Part shown: positions 54,747 to 64,000 of the stretch, piece by piece
Numbering within the stretch: position 1 is the stretch's first letter
Layout: every line of letters begins with the position of its first letter
Notes under the pieces: generated by a model
The model's database searches: none
Told to the model about the DNA's origin: nothing
What the model saw: the letters and a program-made list of their open reading frames with translations, nothing else
Translations under genes and position numbers: made by a program
Assembly (NCBI RefSeq): GCF_013523165.1
Contig: NZ_JAAMQI010000004.1
Coordinates: forward strand, 1-64,000
Length of the DNA: 64,000 nucleotides
Reading direction: 5' to 3'
Source of the DNA: Pseudomonas entomophila
Lineage (GTDB): Bacteria; Pseudomonadota; Gammaproteobacteria; Pseudomonadales; Pseudomonadaceae

Positions 54747-56123
54747 TCAGACCGTGTGCAGGTACCAGTTGTACTCCAGGTCCGAGATCGAGTGCTCGAA
54801 CTCTTCCAGCTCGCTTTCCTTGCAGGCCACGAAGATGTCGATGTACTTCGGATCGATGTACTTGTTGAGGATCTCGCTGTCGTCCAGCTCGCGCAGGGCA
54901 TCGCGCAGGTTGTTCGGCAGGCTTTGCTCGAGCTGCTCGTAGGAGTTGCCCTCGATCGGCTTGCCGGGGTCGATCTTGTTGGTCAGGCCGTGGTGCACAC
55001 CGGCCAGGACCGCCGCCATCATCAGGTAGGGGTTGGCGTCGGCGCCCGCCACGCGGTGCTCCAGGCGAACCGCATCGGGCGTGCCGGTCGGGACGCGCAG
55101 GGCCACGGTGCGGTTGTCCAGGCCCCAGCTCGGTGCGTTCGGCACGTAGAACTGCGCACCGAACCGGCGGTACGAGTTGACGTTCGGGCACAGGAACGCC
55201 ATCGAGGCGGGCAGGGTCTCGAGCACACCGCCGACCGCGTGACGAAGCGCGGCGTTCTGCTCGGGATCCTCGCTGGTGAAGATGTTGTGGCCATCCTTGT
55301 CCAGCACGGAGATGTGCACGTGCAGCCCATTGCCTGCCTGGCCAGGGTAAGGCTTGGCCATGAAGGTGGTGTCCATCTCATGGTCGTAGGCGATGTTCTT
55401 GATCAGGCGCTTGAGCAGGACCGCATAGTCGCAGGCCTTGAGCGGATCGGGCACATGGTGCAAGTTGACTTCGAACTGCGCCGGGGCGCTTTCCTTGACG
55501 ATCGCGTCGGCCGGAATGCCCTGTTCCTTGGCACCTTCCAGGATGTCCTGGAGGCAATCGGCGTATTCGTCCAGGTCGTCGATCAGGTAGACCTGGGTCG
55601 ACTGCGGACGCTTGCCGGAAATCGGCGAGCGGGGCGGTTGCGGACGGCCGTTCACGTTCTCCTGGTCGATCAGGTAGAACTCCAGCTCGAACGCGGCGCA
55701 GATGGTCAGGCCCAGGTCGTCGAACTTGCTGACCACTTGACGCAGCACTTCACGCGGGTCGGCGAAGAACGGCGCGCCCTCGATCTCGTGCATGGTCATC
55801 AGCAGTTGCGCGGTCGGGCGCTTTTGCCAGGGTTCGTTGGACAGGGTATCGGGGATCGGATAGCAGATCCGGTCAGCGTCGCCGATGTCCAGGCCCAGGC
55901 CCGTGCTCTCGACCGTCGAGCCGTTGATGTCCAATGCGAAGAGCGAGGCGGGCAGGTTGATGCCTTTCTCGTACACCTTGTGGAGGCTGGTGCGCTCGAT
56001 GCGCTTGCCACGCACCACACCATTCATATCTGCAATCAGAAGGTCAACGTAGAGAACCTCAGGATGTTCCTTAAGGAACGCGTTCGCTTCGTTAAGCTGA
56101 ACGGCACGCGGGGGTACCGACAT
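54747..56123 (-). CDS. spuI: Glutamine synthetase-family gamma-glutamylpolyamine synthetase
   Basis: The 458-aa GS-fold ligase shows the family catalytic region (ICAAFELEFYLID, NLHHVPDPLKACDYAVLLKRLIKN split here, [60 protein letters not shown]). It attaches glutamate to putrescine, diaminopropane or related polyamines, the first step of the gamma-glutamyl route. It is divergent from the other GS-type gene; together they fit SpuI/PauA-type enzymes of Pseudomonas. The exact amine specificity is unknown. Confidence 0.9.
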   Translation of the reverse strand: MSVPPRAVQLNEANAFLKEHPEVLYVDLLIADMNGVVRGKRIERTSLHKVYEKGINLPASLFALDINGSTVESTGLGLDIGDADRICYPIPDTLSNEPWQKRPTAQLLMTMHEIEGAPFFADPREVLRQVVSKFDDLGLTICAAFELEFYLIDQENVNGRPQPPRSPISGKRPQSTQVYLIDDLDEYADCLQDILEGAKEQGIPADAIVKESAPAQFEVNLHHVPDPLKACDYAVLLKRLIKNIAYDHEMDTTFMAKPYPGQAGNGLHVHISVLDKDGHNIFTSEDPEQNAALRHAVGGVLETLPASMAFLCPNVNSYRRFGAQFYVPNAPSWGLDNRTVALRVPTGTPDAVRLEHRVAGADANPYLMMAAVLAGVHHGLTNKIDPGKPIEGNSYEQLEQSLPNNLRDALRELDDSEILNKYIDPKYIDIFVACKESELEEFEHSISDLEYNWYLHTV

Positions 56124-56781
56124 GATGCAACACCTTTGTTGTTAAAAATATCAATCAAACGGGGCTTGCAAGCCCAGTCAATCGGAAAGAGAGCGCCAAG
56201 TCAAGCGCGCGGGGGGATGCCCCAAAATGGCATGCAGCTGGCATTTTTGCTGCAATTCAGGGCGCCTGCAAGGCCTATCTCAACAGGGCACCAGAGAGCG
56301 TCATCTATTTTTTACGGACACGTTGTGTAAAAAAATGAACAAGGCTAAGCTTCGATTCAACCCATAACACTCATAATAGCGGGGGTTGAATGATACGCTC
56401 GTCATCGCGCGCCATCCCTGGCCACGCCATGGTCCATGCTCCTTCGAGCCCCTGCGCGGGCGCTCTGCCCAGGCGGTTTCGCACACTGTCGGGCGTGACC
56501 GGAATAATTGACGGGTCGACCCCTGCGCTGCGCTCGTCTCCTGCACGCCATACCCCACGCGTCCAGCCCCCAGCGGCACTCCGACACACACCTTGCGTAC
56601 CGATCGGCCTGCAGGCGCCCGCCCGCATCCGAAGGCACTTTGCTTTCGTCACGCGCTCCATCCAGAATCGAACGGCGGGCTCGTGCATGCCGTGTCGCGC
56701 GCGCTGACCACGCCGGTCAGCGCCTGTCGTCAGTCGCGTCCCGGCCCTGGGCCCGGATCAACATGACCTCCTGAGGTATTT
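56124..56781. other. 658-bp divergent intergenic region of the spu locus
   Basis: The region between the divergent GS-type genes has no convincing reading frame. It should hold both promoters. Its left part is AT-rich; the right part is GC-rich with only short shadow frames. A sigma54-like element is noted separately. In P. aeruginosa spuA precedes spuB; it is not present here. Confidence 0.65.
56228..56254 (+). promoter_or_regulatory. Overlapping sigma54-like elements
   Basis: TGGCATGCAGCTGGCA and, overlapping it, TGGCATTTTTGCTGCA both place GG and GC doublets 12 bp apart, as in -24/-12 promoters. They point towards spuB but lie ~530 nt upstream, so this is tentative. Confidence 0.3.
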
Positions 56782-58140
56782 ATGAGTAACAACCTCGACC
56801 AGCTCACCGATTGGTTGAAAGAGCACAAGATCACCGAAGTCGAATGCCTGATCAGCGACCTGACCGGCATCACCCGCGGCAAGATCTCGCCGACCAACAA
56901 GTTCATCGCGGAAAAGGGCATGCGCCTGCCCGAAAGCGTGCTGCTGCAGACCGTGACCGGCGACTATGTCGACGACGACATCTATTACGAGCTGCTCGAC
57001 CCGGCCGACATCGACATGATCTGCCGCCCGGACGAGAACGCTGTCTACCTGGTGCCCTGGGCGATCGAGCCGACCGCGCAGGTGATCCACGACACCTACG
57101 ACAAGAAGGGCAACCCGATCGAGCTGTCGCCGCGCAACGTGCTCAAGAAGGTGCTCAAGCTCTACACCGACCGCGGCTGGCTGCCGATCGTGGCGCCGGA
57201 GATGGAGTTCTACCTGACCAAGCGCAGCGAAGACCCGGATTTCCCGCTGCAGCCGCCGATTGGCCGTTCCGGGCGCCCGGAAACCGGCCGCCAGTCGTTC
57301 TCCATCGAAGCCGCCAACGAATTCGACCCGCTGTTCGAGGACGTCTACGACTGGTGCGAACTGCAGCAGCTGGACCTCGACACGCTGATCCACGAAGACG
57401 GCACGGCGCAGATGGAGATCAACTTCCGTCACGGCAATGCCCTGGACCTGGCCGACCAGATCCTGGTGTTCAAGCGCACCATGCGCGAGGCCGCGCTCAA
57501 GCACAACGTCGCCGCGACCTTCATGGCCAAGCCCATGACCGGCGAGCCGGGCAGCGCCATGCACATCCACCAGAGCGTGGTCGACGTCAACACGGGCAAG
57601 AACATCTTCTCCAACGACGACGGCAGCATGAGCGACCTGTTCCTGCACCACATCGGCGGCTTGCAGAAGTTCATCCCCGAAGCCCTGCCGCTGTTCGCGC
57701 CCAACGTCAACTCGTTCCGCCGCTTCCTGCCCGACACCTCGGCGCCGGTCAACGTCGAGTGGGGCGAGGAGAACCGGACCGTAGGGCTGCGCGTGCCGGA
57801 CGCCGGCCCACAGAGCCGTCGCGTCGAGAACCGGCTGCCGGGCGCCGACGCCAACCCGTACCTGGCGATCGCCGCCAGCCTGCTGTGCGGCTACATCGGC
57901 ATGGTCGAGGGGATCGCCGCCAGCGCGCCGGTGCAAGGGCGTGGCTACGAGCGACGCAACCTGCGCCTGCCGCTGACCATCGAGGACGCCCTGGAGCGCA
58001 TGGAGCAGAGCCGTGCGCTGGAGCAGTACCTGGGCAAGAAGTTCATCAGCGGCTACGTGGCCACCAAGCGCGCCGAGCACGAGAACTTCAAACGCGTGAT
58101 CAGTTCCTGGGAGCGCGAGTTCCTGCTGTTCGCGGTGTGA
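56782..58140 (+). CDS. spuB: Glutamine synthetase-family gamma-glutamylputrescine synthetase
   Basis: The 452-aa GS-like enzyme has [12 protein letters not shown] near the N-terminus, [53 protein letters not shown] and [20 protein letters not shown]. It probably glutamylates putrescine or other polyamines with ATP. GAGG precedes ATG 56782. spuC follows 40 nt later, consistent with one transcript; naming follows the P. aeruginosa spu operon. Confidence 0.92.
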   Translation: MSNNLDQLTDWLKEHKITEVECLISDLTGITRGKISPTNKFIAEKGMRLPESVLLQTVTGDYVDDDIYYELLDPADIDMICRPDENAVYLVPWAIEPTAQVIHDTYDKKGNPIELSPRNVLKKVLKLYTDRGWLPIVAPEMEFYLTKRSEDPDFPLQPPIGRSGRPETGRQSFSIEAANEFDPLFEDVYDWCELQQLDLDTLIHEDGTAQMEINFRHGNALDLADQILVFKRTMREAALKHNVAATFMAKPMTGEPGSAMHIHQSVVDVNTGKNIFSNDDGSMSDLFLHHIGGLQKFIPEALPLFAPNVNSFRRFLPDTSAPVNVEWGEENRTVGLRVPDAGPQSRRVENRLPGADANPYLAIAASLLCGYIGMVEGIAASAPVQGRGYERRNLRLPLTIEDALERMEQSRALEQYLGKKFISGYVATKRAEHENFKRVISSWEREFLLFAV

Positions 58141-58180
58141 TCAACCGCCGCCCTGCGGCCGACCGACTTTGGAGAACCCC

Positions 58181-59542
58181 ATGAGCGTCAACGATTCACG
58201 AACCCAGCACTGGCAGACCCTGAGCGGCGAACACCACCTGGCGCCGTTCAGCGACTATGGCCAGTTGAAGGAAAAAGGCCCGCGCATCATCACCCGGGCG
58301 CACGGCGTGCACCTGTGGGACAGCGAAGGGCAGAAGATCCTCGACGGCATGGCCGGGCTGTGGTGCGTGGCCATCGGCTACGGACGCGAAGAGCTGGTCG
58401 ACGCCGCGCAGCGGCAGATGCGTGAATTGCCCTACTACAACCTGTTCTTCCAGACGGCCCACCCGCCTGCGCTGGAGCTGGCCCACGCCATTACCGAGGT
58501 AGCGCCCGAGGGCATGAGCCATGTGTTCTTCACCGGTTCCGGCTCCGAAGGCAACGACACCGTGCTGCGCATGGTCCGCCACTACTGGGCGCTCAAGGGC
58601 AAGCCGCAGAAGCAGACGCTGATCGGCCGCATCAACGGGTACCATGGCTCGACCGTGGCTGGCGCCAGTCTCGGCGGCATGAGCGGCATGCATGCCCAGG
58701 GCGGGCTGCCGATCCCGGGCATCGCGCACATTCCTCAGCCGTACTGGTACGGCGAGGGCGGCGACATGACGCCGGAAGCCTTCGGCCTCTGGGCGGCCGA
58801 GCAACTGGAGCAGAAGATTCTGGAACTGGGCGAAGACCAGGTCGCGGCCTTCATCGCCGAGCCGATCCAGGGCGCCGGCGGTGTGATCATTCCGCCGGAC
58901 AGCTACTGGCCCAAGATCAAGGAGATCCTTGCCCGCTATGACATCCTGTTCGTCGCCGACGAGGTGATCTGCGGGTTCGGTCGCACCGGTGAGTGGTTCG
59001 GCTCGGACTACTACGACCTCGAGCCGGACCTGATGACCATCGCCAAGGGGCTGACCTCTGGCTACATCCCCATGGGCGGTGTGATCGTGCGCGATTCGGT
59101 GGCCCAGGTGCTGGCCGAGGGCGGCGAGTTCACCCACGGGTTCACCTACTCGGGCCACCCCGTGGCAGCCGCGGTCGGGCTCGAGAACCTGCGTATTCTG
59201 CGCGAGGAACGCATCATCGAGCGCGCCAGGACGGAAACGGCACCCTATTTGCAACGTCGTCTGCGCGAGCTGGAGGACCACCCGCTGGTCGGCGAAGTGC
59301 GCGGTCTGGGGATGCTCGGTGCGATCGAGCTGGTCAAGGACAAGGCCACGCGCAGCCGTTACGAGGGGCAGGGCGTGGGCATGATCTGCCGCAACTTCTG
59401 CTTCGCCAACGGGCTGGTGATGCGCGCGGTGGGCGACACCATGATCATCGCGCCGCCCCTGGTGATCAGCCACGAGGAGATCGACGAGCTGGTGGAGAAA
59501 GCCCGCCGGTGCCTGGACCTGACCTTGCAGTCGCTCGAATGA
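58181..59542 (+). CDS. spuC: Polyamine:pyruvate aminotransferase SpuC
   Basis: The 453-aa class III PLP aminotransferase has [71 protein letters not shown] and the PLP lysine [15 protein letters not shown]. It transfers an amino group from putrescine (and spermidine-derived amines) to pyruvate, giving 4-aminobutyraldehyde. ATG 58181 with GGAG at normal spacing is preferred over an ATG four codons upstream. It is followed by the uptake genes. Confidence 0.93.
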   Translation: MSVNDSRTQHWQTLSGEHHLAPFSDYGQLKEKGPRIITRAHGVHLWDSEGQKILDGMAGLWCVAIGYGREELVDAAQRQMRELPYYNLFFQTAHPPALELAHAITEVAPEGMSHVFFTGSGSEGNDTVLRMVRHYWALKGKPQKQTLIGRINGYHGSTVAGASLGGMSGMHAQGGLPIPGIAHIPQPYWYGEGGDMTPEAFGLWAAEQLEQKILELGEDQVAAFIAEPIQGAGGVIIPPDSYWPKIKEILARYDILFVADEVICGFGRTGEWFGSDYYDLEPDLMTIAKGLTSGYIPMGGVIVRDSVAQVLAEGGEFTHGFTYSGHPVAAAVGLENLRILREERIIERARTETAPYLQRRLRELEDHPLVGEVRGLGMLGAIELVKDKATRSRYEGQGVGMICRNFCFANGLVMRAVGDTMIIAPPLVISHEEIDELVEKARRCLDLTLQSLE

Positions 59543-59669
59543 GCAATCGACCACCCACGCGTGTTGTAACAGCGGTCGGTAACTTGCCAGACTAGCGAGC
59601 GTTCCAGCGCTTGCAGCGATTGGCCTGGCCGCTGAACACAAGAATTCACGAACTATCCGGAGCAAACGC

Positions 59670-60767
59670 ATGAAGAAATTGGGCAAGACGCTGCTGGCCG
59701 CTACCCTTGCAGGTGCAGTGGCCACCGCTGTTCAGGCTGACGACAAGGTCCTGCACGTCTACAACTGGTCGGACTACATCGCTCCAGACACGGTCGCCAA
59801 GTTCGAGAAGCAGACCGGCATCAAGGTGGTCTACGACGTCTTCGACAGCAACGAGACCCTGGAAGCCAAATTGCTGGCGGGCAAGTCCGGCTACGACATC
59901 GTCGTGCCGTCGAACAACTTCCTCGCCAAGCAGATCAAGGCCGGCGTCTACCAGGAGCTGGACAAGTCCAAGCTGCCGAACTGGAAGAACCTCGACCAGG
60001 ACCTGCTCAAGGCCGTCGGTGACGCCAGCGACAAGGACAACCAGCACGCCTTCCCTTACATGTGGGGCTCGATCGGCATCGGCTACAACCCGGAGAAGGT
60101 CAAGGCCGCGCTGGGCGTGGACAAGATCGACTCGTGGGACGCGGTGTTCAAGCCCGAGAACATGGAGAAGCTCAAGAGCTGCGGCGTGAGCTTCCTCGAC
60201 GCGCCGACCGAGATGATTCCGGCCGCGCTGCACTACCTGGGCAAGCCGACCGACAGCAAGGACAAGGGCGACCTGAAGGCCGCCGAAGACCTGTTCCTGA
60301 AAATCCGTCCGTCGGTGGCCTACTTCCATTCGTCCAAGTACATCTCGGACCTGGCCAACGGCAACATCTGCGTCGCCGTCGGCTACTCGGGCGACCTGGA
60401 GCAGTCCAAGGCCCGTGCCGCCGAAGCCGGCGGCAAGGTCAAGCTCGACTACGTGATCCCGAAAGAAGGCGCTGGCACCTTCTACGACATGGTTGCCATA
60501 CCCAAGGACGCCGAGAACGTCGACGCCGCGTACAGCTTCATGAACTTCCTCATGCAGCCGGAAATCATGGCCGAGATCACCAACGCCGTGCGCTTCCCCA
60601 ACGGCAACAAGGCCGCCACACCGCTGGTGGACAAGGACATCTCGGGCGATCCGAGCATCTATCCCTCCGATGACGTGAAGAAGAAGCTCTACGCGATCAG
60701 CGACCAAGAGCCAGCCACCCTGCGCCTGATCACCCGTAGCTGGACCAAGATCAAGTCGGGCAAGTAA
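59670..60767 (+). CDS. spuD: Putrescine-binding periplasmic protein SpuD
   Basis: The 365-aa protein has a signal peptide (cleavage near VQA|DDK, residue 23) and the PotF/PotD fold: [43 protein letters not shown] (split), [10 protein letters not shown], and [14 protein letters not shown]. In P. aeruginosa SpuD prefers putrescine. It is followed by a hairpin and then the paralogue spuE, which could uncouple levels of the two binding proteins. Confidence 0.93.
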   Translation: MKKLGKTLLAATLAGAVATAVQADDKVLHVYNWSDYIAPDTVAKFEKQTGIKVVYDVFDSNETLEAKLLAGKSGYDIVVPSNNFLAKQIKAGVYQELDKSKLPNWKNLDQDLLKAVGDASDKDNQHAFPYMWGSIGIGYNPEKVKAALGVDKIDSWDAVFKPENMEKLKSCGVSFLDAPTEMIPAALHYLGKPTDSKDKGDLKAAEDLFLKIRPSVAYFHSSKYISDLANGNICVAVGYSGDLEQSKARAAEAGGKVKLDYVIPKEGAGTFYDMVAIPKDAENVDAAYSFMNFLMQPEIMAEITNAVRFPNGNKAATPLVDKDISGDPSIYPSDDVKKKLYAISDQEPATLRLITRSWTKIKSGK

Positions 60768-62021
<1,254 letters not shown>

Positions 62022-62028
62022 TCATCCA

Positions 62029-62052
62029 GGCCCGCCGTCACAGGAGCGGGCC
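62029..62052 (+). other. Short hairpin between spuE and spuF
   Basis: GGCCCGC and GCGGGCC form a 7-bp stem with a 10-nt loop, just after the spuE stop. No T-run follows. It may protect spuE mRNA from 3' decay. Confidence 0.45.
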
Positions 62053-62080
62053 CTAGCAAATCTTGTTGGGAGTTTCATTC

Positions 62081-63226
62081 ATGGCAGTTGCCTCCGGTGC
62101 CTCCAAGCCCCCCCTTGACGGTGGTGTCCAGCAGTCCAAGCAGGTGCTGGTCAAGATCGACCGGGTCACCAAGAAGTTCGACGAGACCGTCGCGGTCGAC
62201 GATGTGTCGCTGGAGATCCGCAAGGGCGAGATCTTCGCCCTGCTGGGTGGTTCGGGCTCGGGCAAGTCGACCCTGCTGCGCATGCTGGCCGGGTTCGAGC
62301 GGCCGACCGAAGGGCGCATCTACCTCGACGGCGTCGACATCACCGACCTGCCGCCCTACGAGCGGCCGATCAACATGATGTTCCAGTCCTACGCGCTGTT
62401 CCCGCACATGAGCGTGGAGCAGAACATCGCCTTCGGCCTGCAGCAGGACAAGATGCCCAAGGCCGAGATCCAGGCCCGCGTGGCCGAGATGCTCAAGCTG
62501 GTGCACATGACCCAGTATGCCCGGCGCAAGCCGCACCAGCTGTCCGGTGGCCAGCGCCAGCGGGTAGCCCTGGCGCGTTCGCTGGCCAAGCGGCCCAAGC
62601 TGTTGCTGCTCGACGAACCCATGGGCGCGCTGGACAAGAAGCTGCGCTCGCAGATGCAGCTGGAGCTGGTGGAAATCATCGAACGGGTCGGCGTGACCTG
62701 CGTGATGGTCACCCACGACCAGGAAGAGGCCATGACCATGGCCCAGCGCATCGCCATCATGCACCTGGGCTGGATCGCCCAGATCGGCAGCCCGGTGGAC
62801 GTCTACGAGACCCCGACCAGCCGCCTGGTGTGCGAGTTCATCGGCAGCGTCAACCTGTTCGAGGGCGAGGTGGTGGACGATGCCGAAGGCCACGCCCTGA
62901 TCGCCAGCTCCGAGTTGGAGCGCAACATCTACGTCGGCCACGGGGTTTCCACCTCGGTCGAGGACAAGCACATCCTCTACGCGCTGCGGCCCGAGAAACT
63001 GCTGGTCACGACCGTGCAGCCGACCGACGACTACAACTGGTCCCACGGCAAGGTGCACGACATCGCCTACCTGGGCGGGCATTCGGTGTTCCACGTGCAG
63101 CTGCCCAGCGGCAAGATCGTCCAGTCGTTCGTGGCCAACGCCGAACGCCAGGGCGCCCGGCCGACTTGGGGCGACCAGGTCTACGTCTGGTGGGAAAACG
63201 ACAGCGGCGTGGTGCTGCGCTCATGA
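62081..63226 (+). CDS. spuF: Polyamine ABC transporter ATP-binding protein
   Basis: The 381-aa PotG/PotA-type ATPase has Walker A LLGGSGSGKSTLLRML, signature LSGGQRQRVALARS, Walker B LLLLDEPMGALDKK and a C-terminal TOBE regulatory domain. It powers uptake of putrescine and spermidine with the SpuG/H permeases. GGGAG lies ~9 nt before ATG 62081. Its stop overlaps the spuG start (ATGA). Confidence 0.94.
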   Translation: MAVASGASKPPLDGGVQQSKQVLVKIDRVTKKFDETVAVDDVSLEIRKGEIFALLGGSGSGKSTLLRMLAGFERPTEGRIYLDGVDITDLPPYERPINMMFQSYALFPHMSVEQNIAFGLQQDKMPKAEIQARVAEMLKLVHMTQYARRKPHQLSGGQRQRVALARSLAKRPKLLLLDEPMGALDKKLRSQMQLELVEIIERVGVTCVMVTHDQEEAMTMAQRIAIMHLGWIAQIGSPVDVYETPTSRLVCEFIGSVNLFEGEVVDDAEGHALIASSELERNIYVGHGVSTSVEDKHILYALRPEKLLVTTVQPTDDYNWSHGKVHDIAYLGGHSVFHVQLPSGKIVQSFVANAERQGARPTWGDQVYVWWENDSGVVLRS

Positions 63227-64000
63227 AGATCCGCAAGCTCAAGCGAGCGTTCAAGCGCCTGACGCCGGACGGGCGGCAGCTGGTGATCGGTGTGCCGTTC
63301 CTCTGGCTGTTCCTGTTCTTCCTGCTGCCGTTCTTCATCGTCCTGAAGATCAGCTTCGCCGAAGCCGACGTGGCGATTCCGCCCTACACCGAGGTCTTCA
63401 GCTACCTCGACGACAAGCTTCAGGTGGTGCTGAACCTGGCCAACTACGGCCTGCTCGGCGAGGATGAGTTGTACCTGGCGGCCTACCTGGGGTCGTTGAA
63501 GATGGCCTTCGTCAGCACGGTGCTGTGCCTGCTGATCGGCTATCCGATGGCCTACGCCATCGCCAACGCCCGCAAGGAAACCCAGACCGTCCTGCTGCTG
63601 CTGATCATGATGCCGACCTGGACGGCGATCCTGATCCGGGTGTATGCCTGGATGGGCATCCTCAGCAACAACGGCCTGCTCAACAGCTTCCTGATGTGGC
63701 TGGGGCTGATCGACCAGCCGCTGCAGATCCTCAACACCAACCTGGCGGTTTACATCGGCGTGGTCTATTCGTACCTCCCGTTCATGATCCTGCCGCTGTT
63801 CGCCAACCTGGTGAAGCATGACCAGAGCCTGCTCGAAGCGGCCTCGGATCTGGGCTCGAGCACCTTCAACAGTTTCTGGAAGATCACCGTGCCGCTGTCG
63901 AAGAACGGCATCATCGCCGGCTGCATGCTGGTGTTCATCCCGGTGGTGGGCGAGTTCGTCATCCCCGAGCTGCTCGGCGGTCCGGAAACCCTGATGATCG
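63223..64000 (+). CDS. spuG: Polyamine ABC transporter permease (5' part)
   Basis: The gene runs past the window end; 259 codons are visible. It encodes a PotB/PotH-type inner-membrane permease with a basic N-terminus, helices including LFLFFLLPFFIVLKISF, MAFVSTVLCLLIGYPMAYA and TVLLLLIMMPTWTAILIRVYAW, and the EAA-type loop EAASDLGSSTFNSFWKITVPL near the end. It is coupled to spuF by a 4-bp overlap. Confidence 0.92.
   Translation, partial: MKIRKLKRAFKRLTPDGRQLVIGVPFLWLFLFFLLPFFIVLKISFAEADVAIPPYTEVFSYLDDKLQVVLNLANYGLLGEDELYLAAYLGSLKMAFVSTVLCLLIGYPMAYAIANARKETQTVLLLLIMMPTWTAILIRVYAWMGILSNNGLLNSFLMWLGLIDQPLQILNTNLAVYIGVVYSYLPFMILPLFANLVKHDQSLLEAASDLGSSTFNSFWKITVPLSKNGIIAGCMLVFIPVVGEFVIPELLGGPETLMI

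Overview
The window is chromosomal DNA from a Pseudomonas, most likely of the P. putida/P. entomophila group. High GC, codon use, and the gene order hemB-ppk-ppx(-)-trxA-rho ... ubiD-fre, fliL-like/EVE/ygfA/6S RNA/zapA, UPF0149-pepP-ubiH-ubiI, iron ABC transporter, gcvT-gcvH and the spu polyamine locus all match that genus. No rRNA operon, CRISPR array or intact insertion sequence was seen.

Layout. 1-5634: C-terminal part of a giant repetitive type I-secreted adhesin (alternating A/B repeats, Calx-beta, PA14-like, VWA, RTX and C-terminal secretion region). 5.8-15.3 kb: housekeeping genes (YaiI-like, elbB, dedA, hemB, ppk, ppx, trxA, rho). 15.3-26.9 kb: an accessory block lying between rho and ubiD, which are near neighbours in well-known Pseudomonas genomes. 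It holds a tightly packed eight-gene leftward operon: TauE/SafE exporter, HpaB/PvcC-like flavin monooxygenase, Rieske oxygenase, class III (diaminobutyrate-type) aminotransferase, ornithine/lysine-type N-monooxygenase, DAO-type FAD oxidoreductase, PaiB-like FMN protein and a tautomerase. Next to it are an AFG1/ZapE-type ATPase, an isocitrate lyase/PEP mutase-family enzyme and a divergent LysR regulator. 26.9-43.3 kb: conserved core again (ubiD-fre, ChaC-like, FliL-like, EVE, ygfA, 6S RNA, zapA, TIGR02449, UPF0149, pepP, ubiH, thioesterase-like, ubiI, Fe3+ ABC transporter, gcvT, gcvH). 43.5-54.5 kb: a second accessory block with a 2-isopropylmalate synthase paralogue, a low-GC MFS plus ATP-grasp pair, an MFS plus ABC-F pair, and a PI-PLC-like gene between tRNA-Arg(CCG) and a copy of that tRNA's 3' half, which looks like a small tRNA-targeted island. 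54.7-64.0 kb: polyamine uptake and catabolism (two gamma-glutamylpolyamine synthetases, spuC, spuD, spuE, spuF, start of spuG).

The most interesting signal is a recurring TTGGATCC-centred palindrome. It lies twice upstream of the eight-gene operon, once upstream of the ATPase gene, and as a perfect ATTGGATCCAAT upstream of the leuA paralogue about 20 kb away. This suggests one regulon joining amino-acid N-oxidation, aromatic and Rieske oxygenation, export and alpha-keto-acid chain extension: a candidate undescribed small-molecule pathway. It is not a complete siderophore locus, because no NRPS, NIS synthetase, diaminobutyrate decarboxylase or TonB receptor is present.

All functional calls come from reading translated motifs and gene order; no database search was run.
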